DNA from: Sinobaca qinghaiensis
Lineage (GTDB): Bacteria; Bacillota; Bacilli; Bacillales; Marinococcaceae
DNA length: 64,000 bases
Reading direction: 5' to 3'
NCBI RefSeq assembly: GCF_003610495.1
Contig: NZ_RAPK01000010.1
Location: 62,001-126,000, forward strand
The notes beneath the pieces were generated by a model. It was not told the DNA's origin and did no database searches. It worked only from the letters and a program-made list of their open reading frames with translations. Both the position numbers and the translations under genes were made by a program. Within the stretch, counting starts at the first letter, position 1; every line of letters starts with the position of its first letter. Shown one piece after another: positions 16,716 through 25,331 of the stretch.

Positions 16716-17378
16716 TTATTTTTTATATTTTTCCAGGTAATCCTGCAGTTGATTCTGGGGATGCTCAATATCATTTCCATGGCAGATACTGATCAGATCA
16801 GGATTGAGTTCTTCAATTAAGCGGCTCGACTCGACCGCTTCCTGTGCATCCGCTGTAAAAGCTTTCATCGGCGGAGTCAATTTTCCTCTTTTGGAAGTAA
16901 ACATGTCCCCGCTGATCAGTACGTTATCCTCTTTATGAAAATAAGCTGTGTGGCCGGGAGAATGACCAGGAGTCGGATAAGGAACTAGATTCATCATCGT
17001 GTGAAGATTATGGTTCTCATCCTCCGGCAGTGGTTTAACGATACCGGGCGTAATGCCGCGCTCCGGCTTTTTACGTTTTGGGTATGGTTCTTTTCCTTCT
17101 ATATATTTAATTTCATTGGGGTGTGCATATACCGGTACTTTTCTTTTTCGTAAAATCGAAGAAAGGCCTCCTACGTGATCGGAGTGTCCATGAGTAAGCA
17201 GAATCATCTGCAGCGGCGCTTTTTCTTCAGCGAATGACAATAAATGAGACCCCATAAACGAAAGTCCTGTGTCAATAATGATGGAGTAGTCACCCTCTTG
17301 TATAACCCAGGCGCTCATCTTAACACCCATCCATGTTTCTGCTTTGTATACGTGCGGAGAAATCTGTTTAAATTTCAT
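16716..17378 (-). CDS. MBL-fold metallo-hydrolase
   Basis: 220 residues starting at ATG 17378 with AAAGGAGAC 7 bases upstream. The dinuclear metal motif HGHSDH is at 63-68; further ligands are in TPGHSPGH, SGDMF and the C-terminal ICHGND. This is the glyoxalase II/lactonase-like branch of the metallo-beta-lactamase fold, a cytoplasmic hydrolase of thioesters, lactones or similar. The substrate is unknown. It is the first gene of a two-gene unit with the guanine-deaminase-like gene and is divergent from the DUF1499 gene. Confidence 0.85.
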   Translation of the reverse strand: MKFKQISPHVYKAETWMGVKMSAWVIQEGDYSIIIDTGLSFMGSHLLSFAEEKAPLQMILLTHGHSDHVGGLSSILRKRKVPVYAHPNEIKYIEGKEPYPKRKKPERGITPGIVKPLPEDENHNLHTMMNLVPYPTPGHSPGHTAYFHKEDNVLISGDMFTSKRGKLTPPMKAFTADAQEAVESSRLIEELNPDLISICHGNDIEHPQNQLQDYLEKYKK

Positions 17379-17481
17379 AATTGTGTCTCCTTTTCTAAGG
17401 AATGAATGATTAATGGTTACCTTAATAGGGAACTGTCTAAACATGACAATTACATCATACCATTTGAAAGGGGTTCAGTTC

Positions 17482-17856
17482 ATGAAACTTCCACCTTGTC
17501 CCAATTCCCGTAACTGTGTTTCTACAATGGGAAGCCCTGATGATAAACAACACTATATGGACCCAATTGCGTTTGACGGCGAGCCTGAAGAAGCAAAAAG
17601 CATCATGAGGTCTCTTTTAAAAAACGATCCACTAGCTGAAATCGAACAGGAAGATGTTGACTATATGAAAGCCGTATATAAGGTTAAACTCCTTCCATTT
17701 AAAGACGATGTGGAATTCTATTTCGGTCAGCAGGGATTTGTGCATTTTCGTTCAGCCTCCAGAGTCGGTTATTCGGATCTTGGAAAAAACAGAAAGCGAA
17801 TGAAAGCACTTAAAGAGCAATTTCGTGAAGAATATAAAAGGCAGGCAGCCACATAA
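17482..17856 (+). CDS. DUF1499 domain protein
   Basis: 124 residues from ATG 17482, with GAAAGGGG about 9 bases upstream. The sequence starts CPNSRNCVST and contains the conserved YMKAVY and DDVEFYF segments and the late FRSASRVGYSDLGKNRKR motif, which is the DUF1499 signature. The function of this family is unknown; members are often found near membrane or stress genes. No signal peptide is seen. Single gene with its own terminator. Confidence 0.82.
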   Translation: MKLPPCPNSRNCVSTMGSPDDKQHYMDPIAFDGEPEEAKSIMRSLLKNDPLAEIEQEDVDYMKAVYKVKLLPFKDDVEFYFGQQGFVHFRSASRVGYSDLGKNRKRMKALKEQFREEYKRQAAT

Positions 17857-17865
17857 GAATGAATC

Positions 17866-17891
17866 GATGGGTTTTGGCACCCATCTTTTTT
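17866..17891 (+). terminator. Intrinsic terminator of the DUF1499 gene
   Basis: GATGGGT (17866-17872) pairs with ACCCATC (17879-17885), 6-base loop, then six T. Confidence 0.85.
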
Positions 17892-17998
17892 ATGGTTTCA
17901 CATAAATATATTTTCCGATGACGGTCTCCCTGCTTCATATACCAGGGAAAAATTATGTTGATTTATAGTAAAAATCATAGTAACATCTTAATTGCAAA

Positions 17999-18013
17999 TG
18001 ATAATCTTTATCA
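17999..18013. promoter_or_regulatory. Fur box before the siderophore import operon
   Basis: TGATAATCTTTATCA matches the Bacillus 7-1-7 Fur consensus TGATAATNATTATCA at 13 of the 14 specified bases. It lies 15 bases before the lipoprotein start. Confidence 0.88.
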
Positions 18014-18028
18014 ATAGGGGGATGGGAC

Positions 18029-19015
18029 ATGAATAAGAAATACATATGGATTCCGGCAATGGCAGGTCTTCTTGCTCTAGGTGCCTGCAGTTCTTCAGAT
18101 ACAGAAGAAAGTGGAAGCGGAGAAGAAACCGGCAGCGGGGAAACAACAACTGTTCAAGGAGCTTCAGGAGAAGTTGAACTTGAAGAAACGCCTCAGAATA
18201 TTGTAGTCTTAGAATGGGTTTATGCTGAAGATTTATTAGCACTCGGAGTAGATCCGGTCGGCATTGCCGACCTGGAAGGCTATAATCAATGGGTTAATGT
18301 AGAGCCGGAACTTCCTGAAGATATTACAGACGTAGGAACGAGGCAGGAACCGAATCTCGAAGCCATTGCCCAGCTTGAGCCGGATTTAATTATTACGGCA
18401 TCTTCCCGGCATGAAGCTATCAGTGATCAATTAAATGACATCGCTCCGACCGTCATGTTTGAACCTTATCCAGAAGAAGGCGAAGGCGATCAGTATGAGG
18501 AAATGGAAACAACGTTCCGTGAGATTGCTTCCGCTGTTGATAGAGAAGATGAAGCCGATCAGGTAATGGAAGAACTTGACAGCTCTTATGAAGATGTGGC
18601 AGCTGAAATAAGCGATGGTGGATATGAAGGAAATGAAATATTATTATCCCAGGCATTCAGTGCTAATGATACCGCCTCTATCCGACTCTTTACCGATAAT
18701 TCCATGGCCGTGAAAATTATGCAGGAAATTGGCCTTGAAAATGCATATGACGGGGAAGAATTTGAACTTTACGGCTATACGGAAACAAACGTTGATGCGC
18801 TTGAGCCATATCAGGACAGCGATTTTATGTATATCGTGCAGGAAGAAGACAATGTCTTTGAAAACCAGCTGGCAGGCAACGACGTATGGGAAGGCCTTAA
18901 TTTTGTAGAAGAAGACCGCACCTACGCACTTCCGGGTGATACATGGACCTTTGGAGGACCGCTGTCTGCTGAAGTATTTGCCGAGCAGGTTTCAGACGCA
19001 CTGACAGGAGAATAA
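18029..19015 (+). CDS. yfiY: Iron-siderophore ABC transporter substrate-binding lipoprotein (YfiY-like)
   Basis: 328 residues. Signal and lipobox LALGAC with Cys20 as the lipidated residue, then an acidic Ser/Gly-rich linker and a class III binding-protein fold: PQNIVVLEW near 54 and the LEPDLIITASS segment near 115-125. It resembles B. subtilis YfiY, which binds hydroxamate/carboxylate siderophores such as schizokinen, but the exact ligand is inference. The protein is very acidic, as expected in a halophile or alkaliphile. A Fur box sits just upstream, and the permease gene begins 2 bases after the stop. Confidence 0.88.
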   Translation: MNKKYIWIPAMAGLLALGACSSSDTEESGSGEETGSGETTTVQGASGEVELEETPQNIVVLEWVYAEDLLALGVDPVGIADLEGYNQWVNVEPELPEDITDVGTRQEPNLEAIAQLEPDLIITASSRHEAISDQLNDIAPTVMFEPYPEEGEGDQYEEMETTFREIASAVDREDEADQVMEELDSSYEDVAAEISDGGYEGNEILLSQAFSANDTASIRLFTDNSMAVKIMQEIGLENAYDGEEFELYGYTETNVDALEPYQDSDFMYIVQEEDNVFENQLAGNDVWEGLNFVEEDRTYALPGDTWTFGGPLSAEVFAEQVSDALTGE

Positions 19016-19017
19016 AT

Positions 19018-21057
19018 ATGAAGCATTTGCATACGAAAACAAAGGCTGTCCTTATCTTCGGAGGGGGGACAGCCCTCTTGTTTTTTTTGTCATTTTTACA
19101 TTTATATCAAAGCAGTCAGGATATGTCCTGGGCGGTTGTTCTGGAGGCTTTGCAGAACGAGGGGGACACGGTTCAGCATAGTATCGTTAAGTCCGTGTAC
19201 CTTCCCAGAATTGCACTCGGCCTTATTGCCGGTGCTGCTCTGGCAGCCGCAGGAGTTATTTTTCAAACGCTGACAAAAAATCCGCTGGCTGCTCCAAGCA
19301 CTCTTGGTGTTCACGCCGGCGCATATTTTTTTGTTGTAGCAGGCGCAGCGCTCGGATCAAGCGGTCCCGCCTGGCTTTTTGGAAATGGGTTTTTATTTGC
19401 CTTTCTGGGAGGCTCTCTGGCTGCTGTGCTCGTGTTTGCCTTGTCCGGCGGTATTAATGCGACTCCGGTGCGCATGGCTCTTGCCGGGCTTGTGTTGAGC
19501 TTAATGTTTTCTTCTTTCACCGCCGCCCTGCAGATTTTTTTCGAATATGAAACAGCCGGCTTGTTCCTTTGGGGAAACGGCTCACTTGTTCAGCAGGACT
19601 GGAGCGGTGTATTATTTGCCCTGCCCTGGACCGCGGTAATTACTATTATTATATTTCTTATCAGCCGGCAGATGGATATTATGCTGCTCGGCAGCGACCA
19701 GGCTAAAGCACTTGGTGAAAAAACAAAAAGAGTTCAGGTTATTATGTTCTTTCTTGCTGTAGGTCTCTCTGCTCTTACCGTAAGCGTTGCGGGCCCTATT
19801 GCTTTCATTGGCCTGATTGCGCCCCACTTAATGAGACTGGCCGGGTTTCAGCTTCACAGCCTTCTCATTCCGGCTTCCATGCTCTGGGGCGCTAACATTT
19901 TGATTGGAGCGGATATTCTTGGTCGTTTCCTGGATCCCTCTCTTACGGAAATGCCTGTCGGTTCTGTCACTGCGCTGATTGGTGCGCCCTGGCTGATATG
20001 GCTGGTGTTAAAACATCGTGGCAGCTTTTTTGGATCCGGCAGTAAAGAAAGCATTTCCGGAAGCCGGCTGTCTTTTATGATTCCTTATCCTATGGTTTTA
20101 ACCGGCTCAGGACTTCTCTTAACGATAGTATTTTTTATAGGCATGGCTGGCGGGAGCACCGGTTTTGAATGGGTGGAAACCTGGCGGGCCCTGTTTACCG
20201 AAGAAGCTTCCGGCCAGAGATTTATTATTTTCGACTTGAGGCTTGGAAGAATGCTCGCTGCCTGTGCGGCCGGTATGCTTCTCGCGGCCAGCGGACTTTT
20301 GTTCCAGGGGATATTGCGCAATCCGCTTGCTGATCCATCCGTTATTGGAGTAACGGCAGGAGCAGGCGTCGGAGCGCTTAGCGTATTATTCTTTTTCTCG
20401 TCTCTTTCAGCTGCATGGCTGCCGGCTGGTGCGATTGCAGGAGCTTTTCTAACCGTAGCTGTTGTGTTATTCTTTTCCTGGAAAACCCAGTTCCATCCGG
20501 CCGTGCTGGCTTTAATGGGCATTGCGGTTTCAGCCGCCGGAGGAGCGATTACACAGATTTTAATCGTTCGTTCTAATCTAAATGCGGCTTCCGCCCTTAC
20601 CTGGCTGTCCGGCAGCACATACGCCAGTGGTTTTACTGAGCTGCAGATGTTTCTTGTCTGGCCGCTTTTTATTCTTATTCCAGCTGCCTTTTTTCTTTTA
20701 GGCTCGTTGAACATCCTTGCACTAGGAGATAACAATGCTATAGGTCTCGGGGTGCCTTTGACGGCCGTCCGCTGGTTTTCTATCATTTTAGCTACTTTTT
20801 CTGCCGCTATGGCAGTAGCTGCTGTAGGTACTATCGGCTTTATCGGCCTTGTCGCCCCCCATCTTGCCAGACTGCTGGTCGGGGAAGATTATCGTAAAAT
20901 TTTCCCTGTAGCTCTCTTACTCGGAGCTGCTCTGCTTGTTGGAGCCGATGCGGCCGGCCGCATAGCCATTGCCCCAAAAGAAATACCGTCCGGACTCGTA
21001 GCTGCTATTATCGGCGCTCCCTTTTTCTTATGGCTGATGAGCCGGACTAAAAAATAA
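19018..21057 (+). CDS. Iron-siderophore ABC permease, fused two-domain (FhuB-type)
   Basis: 679 residues, twice the normal FecCD length. Two homologous halves, about 1-335 and 345-679, each with RLPR/RLGR near its start, an NPLA(A/D)PS motif, and the APH-(M/A)-R coupling helix motif (FIGLIAPHLMRL and FIGLVAPHLARL). Single polypeptides of this kind, as in E. coli FhuB, replace the YfiZ/YfhA heterodimer of B. subtilis. It imports ferric siderophore across the cytoplasmic membrane together with the adjacent binding protein and an ATPase, probably the YusV-like protein encoded convergently. Confidence 0.92.
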   Translation: MKHLHTKTKAVLIFGGGTALLFFLSFLHLYQSSQDMSWAVVLEALQNEGDTVQHSIVKSVYLPRIALGLIAGAALAAAGVIFQTLTKNPLAAPSTLGVHAGAYFFVVAGAALGSSGPAWLFGNGFLFAFLGGSLAAVLVFALSGGINATPVRMALAGLVLSLMFSSFTAALQIFFEYETAGLFLWGNGSLVQQDWSGVLFALPWTAVITIIIFLISRQMDIMLLGSDQAKALGEKTKRVQVIMFFLAVGLSALTVSVAGPIAFIGLIAPHLMRLAGFQLHSLLIPASMLWGANILIGADILGRFLDPSLTEMPVGSVTALIGAPWLIWLVLKHRGSFFGSGSKESISGSRLSFMIPYPMVLTGSGLLLTIVFFIGMAGGSTGFEWVETWRALFTEEASGQRFIIFDLRLGRMLAACAAGMLLAASGLLFQGILRNPLADPSVIGVTAGAGVGALSVLFFFSSLSAAWLPAGAIAGAFLTVAVVLFFSWKTQFHPAVLALMGIAVSAAGGAITQILIVRSNLNAASALTWLSGSTYASGFTELQMFLVWPLFILIPAAFFLLGSLNILALGDNNAIGLGVPLTAVRWFSIILATFSAAMAVAAVGTIGFIGLVAPHLARLLVGEDYRKIFPVALLLGAALLVGADAAGRIAIAPKEIPSGLVAAIIGAPFFLWLMSRTKK

Positions 21058-21072
21058 TAATGTTACACGCGA

Positions 21073-21111
21073 AAAAAGACAGGAGAGCGAATTTACGCTT
21101 CCTGTCTTTTT
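21073..21111. terminator. Bidirectional terminator between siderophore gene units
   Basis: AAAAGACAGG...CCTGTCTTTT with an inner AGCG/CGCT stem and A/T runs on both sides, placed between two convergent genes. Confidence 0.88.
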
Positions 21112-21887
21112 GTTAACTTCTCGTATTTTTCATTTCGTTCTTCTTTTTTCATGCGGGGACAGCGGTAGCAGTAGGAATTACTGCCTTTAAAAGCCAGACA
21201 GCACGTCGGCTTCGTATAAATTTTCTCTTCCCCCGCCGGGTTTGGTATTTCCATACAACGAAAAGAAAACGGCGGCTTGGAACGTCCAAATATCTTTCCG
21301 TCTTCAAATGCCAGAACATCCTGCCAGCTCTGCTCCAGAGCTTTTTCGGTTTCTTTTTCTTCTGTCACTTTAGCCAGATGAATAAAATACGGCACGGCAT
21401 GATATACCTGACCCCAAAGTTCTTTCACGCGGACTCCTGCGATTTCCGAAAACCTGAGGAAAAGCGGAGTCACCTGTTCAGCGTAATAGCAGGCAAGAGC
21501 CTGCTTGGTATCAGTCATTCCGGCCCGGCTTTCTTCTAGTACGTCCCGGTCAATCAGAAATTGATACACCGGCTCAGCGTACTCACCGGGTACTAGAAAT
21601 ACCGTACAGCTGTCGGAAAGGCGGTTCATATCCAGGCCGTGTACAATGGCCCAGTGGCCGAATGCGATAAAACGGCTGAATCTGTTTGCCCAGAAAGCTG
21701 CACTCATATCCAGGCTTGGGGCATCAATATACGTTCCATACTGTTCTAAAAACTGTCTGCAGGACTCTGTTTCCTCTGCTGCCCAGTCTTTTAGGGAATG
21801 TTTACACTCCCATTCGCGGGGCTCTTCATGAATAACAGAAAAAACGCTTCGTAATTGAGTAGTATTCTTACGGATAGCGGTCTGCAT
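21093..21887 (-). CDS. FhuF-like ferric-siderophore reductase ([2Fe-2S])
   Basis: 264 residues. The C-terminus carries the FhuF cluster motif: CC followed by 9 residues, then C-x2-C (CCLAFKGSNSYCYRCP), which binds a [2Fe-2S] cluster. The N-terminal half matches the IucA/IucC-like C-terminal fold of FhuF with a conserved AFWANRF segment. Such proteins reduce ferric siderophores in the cytoplasm to release iron. The start has AGGTG about 8 bases upstream and is only 4 bases past the ATPase stop, so the two are translationally linked and Fur-controlled together. Confidence 0.85.
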   Translation of the reverse strand: MQTAIRKNTTQLRSVFSVIHEEPREWECKHSLKDWAAEETESCRQFLEQYGTYIDAPSLDMSAAFWANRFSRFIAFGHWAIVHGLDMNRLSDSCTVFLVPGEYAEPVYQFLIDRDVLEESRAGMTDTKQALACYYAEQVTPLFLRFSEIAGVRVKELWGQVYHAVPYFIHLAKVTEEKETEKALEQSWQDVLAFEDGKIFGRSKPPFSFRCMEIPNPAGEEKIYTKPTCCLAFKGSNSYCYRCPRMKKEERNEKYEKLTKRQEA

Positions 21888-21891
21888 AGGC

Positions 21892-22731
21892 TTACACCTG
21901 AGCTAATCTTAGTTCGGCTTCACTTGAGGGTGTACCACTCGTTTCATTGCTTACCAGATCATATGTCATACACAGAGGCTTTCCTGTGCGGGGATCTGTA
22001 ACGACATATGCATCAATGCCAAATACTCTCCGAAGAACCTTCTGGCAGACTACGTCATGCGACGATCCATAATGCTGGATTTCCCCGTTTTTAATCGCAA
22101 TTAAATGATCGGAAAATCTGGCCGCCTGGTTCAAATCATGCAGCACCATTACGATCGTACGGTTTTCTTCCCTGTTCAGCTTTTGGAGCAGTTCCAGTAC
22201 TTCCAGCTGATGAGCCATATCAAGATAAGTGGTCGGCTCATCAAGAAGCAGCAGATCTGTCTCCTGGGCAAGCGCCATTGCAATCCAGGCACGCTGCCGC
22301 TGACCGCCGGAAAGAGCATCAAGCGTTCTATCCTGAAACTCTACCATTCCTGTATCGTATATCGCTTTATCGATAGCTTCTTTGTCCGCCTGATTTAATC
22401 CGCCCACTCTCTTCCGGTGGGGATAGCGTCCGAAAGCTACAAGCTGTTGTACCGTGAGTGTCTGTGGTGTTTCCGGCGACTGGGTAAGAATAGCCATTTC
22501 TTTTGCTACTTCTTTTGTTTTCATATCATGTATATTGCGGCCGTTTAAATAAACAGCACCGCTGTTGGGTTTCAATGTTCTGGACATAGCTTTTAATAAG
22601 GTGGATTTTCCGCAGCCATTTGGACCGATAATAGAAGTAACCTGACCTTCAGGTATTTCTACTGTCATTTCCTTTATAATGTTATTTTCCTGATATGAAA
22701 CTGCTATCTGCTGTGTGGTTAAATTTGACAC
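21892..22731 (-). CDS. yusV: Iron-siderophore ABC transporter ATPase (YusV-like)
   Basis: 279 residues if it starts at GTG 22731, with AAAGGGG 8 bases upstream. An ATG at 22749 in the same frame would put this site inside the gene and has no site of its own. Walker A GPNGCGKST is at 36-44; the Q-loop, signature LSGGQRQR, Walker B LLLLDEP and the H-loop in LHDLNQ follow. B. subtilis YusV is a shared ATPase for several siderophore permeases, including the YfiYZ/YfhA system, so it probably powers the adjacent fused permease. A Fur box lies 62 bases upstream. Confidence 0.9.
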   Translation of the reverse strand: MSNLTTQQIAVSYQENNIIKEMTVEIPEGQVTSIIGPNGCGKSTLLKAMSRTLKPNSGAVYLNGRNIHDMKTKEVAKEMAILTQSPETPQTLTVQQLVAFGRYPHRKRVGGLNQADKEAIDKAIYDTGMVEFQDRTLDALSGGQRQRAWIAMALAQETDLLLLDEPTTYLDMAHQLEVLELLQKLNREENRTIVMVLHDLNQAARFSDHLIAIKNGEIQHYGSSHDVVCQKVLRRVFGIDAYVVTDPRTGKPLCMTYDLVSNETSGTPSSEAELRLAQV

Positions 22732-22792
22732 ACTGGAAACCCCTTTCATGCTTTTCGTACATTTATTTATATAAACGTTTTCTTACTAACAT

Positions 22793-22807
22793 TGATAATC
22801 ATTTTCA
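22793..22807. promoter_or_regulatory. Fur box before yusV-fhuF
   Basis: TGATAATCATTTTCA matches TGATAATNATTATCA at 13 of 14 specified bases. It is placed upstream of the ATPase gene start. Confidence 0.85.
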
Positions 22808-22936
22808 TTTAAAGTATAAATGTTTTTGAAAAAAATATCAACATGCACAAAAAGACTTTTCTGTATTTTTTGTTTTCCTCTCTTTCCCTGAGTATGCTAC
22901 ATTGTACTTATCCGGATAAAAAGGAGTTGTCGTTCA

Positions 22937-23101
22937 ATGGATGAAAAAGCAAAAGAAGAACAGCTTGCATGGCTGAAAAGTGAATATGTAAGAGTGCAGG
23001 GGGACCTGGAAAAGCTGGAATCAGTAGGCCGGAGCCCCGAAGCCGCGCTCAGGCAGCTTACTGAACTGGAAGAAGAAATTGCAGAAACGAGAAAAAAATA
23101 G
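22937..23101 (+). CDS. Small SE1832-type coiled-coil protein
   Basis: A 54-residue protein too short for most gene callers, starting at ATG 22937 with AAGGAG 10 bases upstream and ending in its own terminator. It is almost entirely charged helix: LAWLKSEYVRVQGDLEKLES, then VGRSPEAALRQL and TELEEEIAETRKK. The K-(S/A)-EYVRVQGDLEKLES(V/T)G core is what I recall of the SE1832 family, widespread in Bacilli and of unknown function. A coiled-coil hairpin is likely. Monocistronic. Confidence 0.75.
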   Translation: MDEKAKEEQLAWLKSEYVRVQGDLEKLESVGRSPEAALRQLTELEEEIAETRKK

Positions 23102-23123
23102 ACCGGTTTTTTCAAGCCGCATA

Positions 23124-23160
23124 AAAATATCTCAAAGCGTTCACCGCTTTGAGATATTTT
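23124..23160. terminator. Bidirectional intrinsic terminator
   Basis: 16-bp arms AAAATATCTCAAAGCG (23124-23139) and complement (23145-23160), with a 5-base loop, between two convergent genes. Confidence 0.92.
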
Positions 23161-23176
23161 TATTATGCAGCTTCAT

Positions 23177-23584
23177 TTATTTTTCTAAAAAGTATCTTAC
23201 ATGCTCTGTCTCTCCTGCGGGAATATCGGGATGCCTGATTAACTCCACCCCGAAAAGTCCATCTTCATTTATATCAAGCAGGCATGCCTGTTCCAGCATT
23301 TCTGCCGCTTCCAGATCAGCGTGGAATTTAATTTCAATATATTCTTCAGCATCTTCAATACTGGCAGTGAAAAGCGGGTATTCGATTTTTCTGACTTTCG
23401 GAATCGAAATAACGTAATTTTCATTATTGTAAATGGTGCGCATTACACGATAGCCAAGCCAATTGCCTTTCCTGTCATACAGCATATACCCGCTCACCTC
23501 AGGATACGCCCCAAGCGGTGTCGTTTTGTTGGCTTTGTGCTGCAGATAGATATAAATTAATTCATCTTCTATAGTAATAAGCAT
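23177..23584 (-). CDS. Hypothetical protein with a DUF2283-like duplication
   Basis: 135 residues, soluble and acidic. I do not recognise it with certainty. It looks internally duplicated: residues 1-48 (ITIEDELIYIYL ... YMLYDRKGNWLGYRV) and 78-121 (DAEEYIEIKF ... CLLDINEDGLFGVELI) share the pattern of a short beta hairpin followed by a D-x-D/K-x-G-x-(L/F)-G turn, which resembles DUF2283. The function of that family is unknown. Single gene, with a convergent neighbour sharing the terminator. Confidence 0.65.
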   Translation of the reverse strand: MLITIEDELIYIYLQHKANKTTPLGAYPEVSGYMLYDRKGNWLGYRVMRTIYNNENYVISIPKVRKIEYPLFTASIEDAEEYIEIKFHADLEAAEMLEQACLLDINEDGLFGVELIRHPDIPAGETEHVRYFLEK

Positions 23585-23706
23585 ACTGCCCCTCCTCGGC
23601 CTCTACCTTTTTTTCTCTATTTTAACAGCAAATCTAAAATATCTTTACAATTTCCCGGCGCAGCGTTAGGATAATGAAGGTTTATTTTATTTTAAGGGAG
23701 ACAATC

Positions 23707-25017
23707 ATGAACAGACTAACATGGAAAGATAACTTTTTTATAGGTTTAATGCTGTTTGCTTTGTTTTTTGGAGCAGGCAACCTCATATTTCCTCCATTTT
23801 TAGGCCAGGAGGCAGGAACTTCCTATTTCCCTGCTATTATCGGTTTTGTCATTACCGGAGTGGGGCTTCCTGTTTTAGGTATTATCGCGGTTTCTCTGGC
23901 CGGGCAGAGCTTTCAGGGAATAGCCGAGAGAGTAAACAAACCGTTTGCTTTCTTTTTTATGGTCATTTTATACGCAGCTATCGGTCCTTTTTTTGGTATC
24001 CCGAGAGCTGCCAACGTTTCGTACGAAATGGGAATCGTTCCTCTTCTGCCGGAAAGCGGTACGGACACAAGCCTGTTTTTGTTTTCTATTTTGTTTTTTG
24101 GGATCGTTTTTCTTCTCAGCCTCAACCCTAACAAGCTTGTGACGAGTATAGGATATGTTATTACTCCTGCCCTGCTTGCTTCTATTGTTCTGCTCGTAGC
24201 CGGAGCTTATGCTTCCGGCTTTATGAGCGGAGGCGGTCCTCCTTCAGCCGAATATGAATCCCAGGCTGTCGGCAGAGGATTTGTCGAAGGATACTTAACG
24301 ATGGATACTATCGCCGCTTTAGCATTTGGCCTGATTGTCGTTAATACATTAAAAGAAAAAGGTGCACTGGACCGCCGGGAAATAAGACGTTCGGCAGCTT
24401 CAGCAGGGGTTATTGCAGGTATAGGGCTTGCCGCTGTGTATATTGCTATTGGCTGGCTAGGAGTGCACAGCGGCCCACGTATGATAATGGAGAACGGCAG
24501 TGAAATCCTTACCTATTCTGCCGGCGAATCTTTCGGATTTACAGGCACTATTCTGCTTGGCCTGATAGTTACCCTGGCCTGTCTTACCACCTGTATTGGC
24601 CTCGTAACCGCATGCAGTCAGTATTTTCAGAGGTATTTACCTTTCCTGCCTTATCCGGCTCTTGCTTTTCTCTTAACGGCACTTAGTTTTCTTGTAGGAA
24701 ATTTGGGGCTGAATACGATTATTTCTTTATCCGTTCCGCTTCTTGTAGCGATTTATCCGCTGGCTATCGTTTTAATTCTACTTTCTTTACTAAACGAAAA
24801 AATAACGCTTCACCGCTCCCACTATATTGGAGCCGTGGCGGGTACGATTCTCGTCAGCGCCTACGATGGCTTAAAAGAAGCAGGGCTTGTGCCTCTGGAC
24901 GGAGCAGGCTTTTATTCTCTTCTTCCGTTTTTCGAACTTAATCTGGGCTGGATACTGCCTGCTCTGGCTGGATTTATTATTGGCCATATCTTTAGATCCA
25001 AATCTGTTTCTTATTAA
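23707..25017 (+). CDS. brnQ: Branched-chain amino acid transporter BrnQ
   Basis: 436 residues from ATG 23707, with AAGGGAG 6 bases upstream. About 12 membrane helices; the LIVCS-family signature GLMLFALFFGAGNLIFPP is at the N-terminus (about 11-28), with the GIPRAANVSYE segment near 90-100. BrnQ carriers take up leucine, isoleucine and valine with Na+ or H+ across the cytoplasmic membrane. Na+ coupling would suit a salt-loving cell (inference). No T-box is visible in the 120 bases upstream. Single gene with a strong terminator. Confidence 0.92.
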   Translation: MNRLTWKDNFFIGLMLFALFFGAGNLIFPPFLGQEAGTSYFPAIIGFVITGVGLPVLGIIAVSLAGQSFQGIAERVNKPFAFFFMVILYAAIGPFFGIPRAANVSYEMGIVPLLPESGTDTSLFLFSILFFGIVFLLSLNPNKLVTSIGYVITPALLASIVLLVAGAYASGFMSGGGPPSAEYESQAVGRGFVEGYLTMDTIAALAFGLIVVNTLKEKGALDRREIRRSAASAGVIAGIGLAAVYIAIGWLGVHSGPRMIMENGSEILTYSAGESFGFTGTILLGLIVTLACLTTCIGLVTACSQYFQRYLPFLPYPALAFLLTALSFLVGNLGLNTIISLSVPLLVAIYPLAIVLILLSLLNEKITLHRSHYIGAVAGTILVSAYDGLKEAGLVPLDGAGFYSLLPFFELNLGWILPALAGFIIGHIFRSKSVSY

Positions 25018-25061
25018 AAAAAGCGGGGCCTCTGGATACATCCAGCCGGTCCCGCTTTTTT
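25017..25061. terminator. Bidirectional terminator after brnQ
   Basis: Long interrupted stem AAAAAGCGGG...CCCGCTTTTT with an inner CTGG/CCAG stem, between convergent genes. Confidence 0.88.
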
Positions 25062-25308
25062 ATATTCTTACATAAACCATGGTGGCATCTTTTCCACTTT
25101 GGAAAATATTATCTCCTGTGTACATCAGGGTAACATTGTTCAGCCGGTCTTCCATTTCTTTAATCTTCTGCTTTGCGACATCAAACGCACAGTAGCCCAG
25201 GAAATGCCCGTTAACATAAAGAGAACATTTATTATTCGTTAAGTAGACAAGCTTGATATGCCTATTCATGATATTAGTATAGTACACACCGCCTCTAAGT
25301 CTCACCAC
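25060..25308 (-). CDS. Hypothetical 82-residue protein downstream of SinR-type boxes
   Basis: Small soluble basic protein of no recognised family. The frame begins at GTG 25308 with GAGG 8 bases upstream; an in-frame ATG at 25269 would give 69 residues and is the alternative. The core reads MNRHIKLVYLTNNKCSLYVNG, with predicted beta strands and one helix (DVAKQKIKEMEDRL). What makes it interesting is its upstream region: GTTCTTT motifs at 25332-25338 and 25425-25431, each with an inverted partner, match the B. subtilis SinR operator, and the sinR gene is immediately upstream. It may be a SinR target (inference). Confidence 0.6.
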   Translation of the reverse strand: MVRLRGGVYYTNIMNRHIKLVYLTNNKCSLYVNGHFLGYCAFDVAKQKIKEMEDRLNNVTLMYTGDNIFQSGKDATMVYVRI

Positions 25309-25331
25309 TTCATTTTCCTCCGCTCTATAAT

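Noticed and set aside
20085-20786. 233-codon minus-strand open frame opposite the fused permease
   Set aside because: Shadow frame of a high-confidence membrane protein; no start signals or recognisable domain.
23585-23706. T-box leader before brnQ
   Set aside because: The 120-base region is too short and has neither the T-box sequence nor a terminator.
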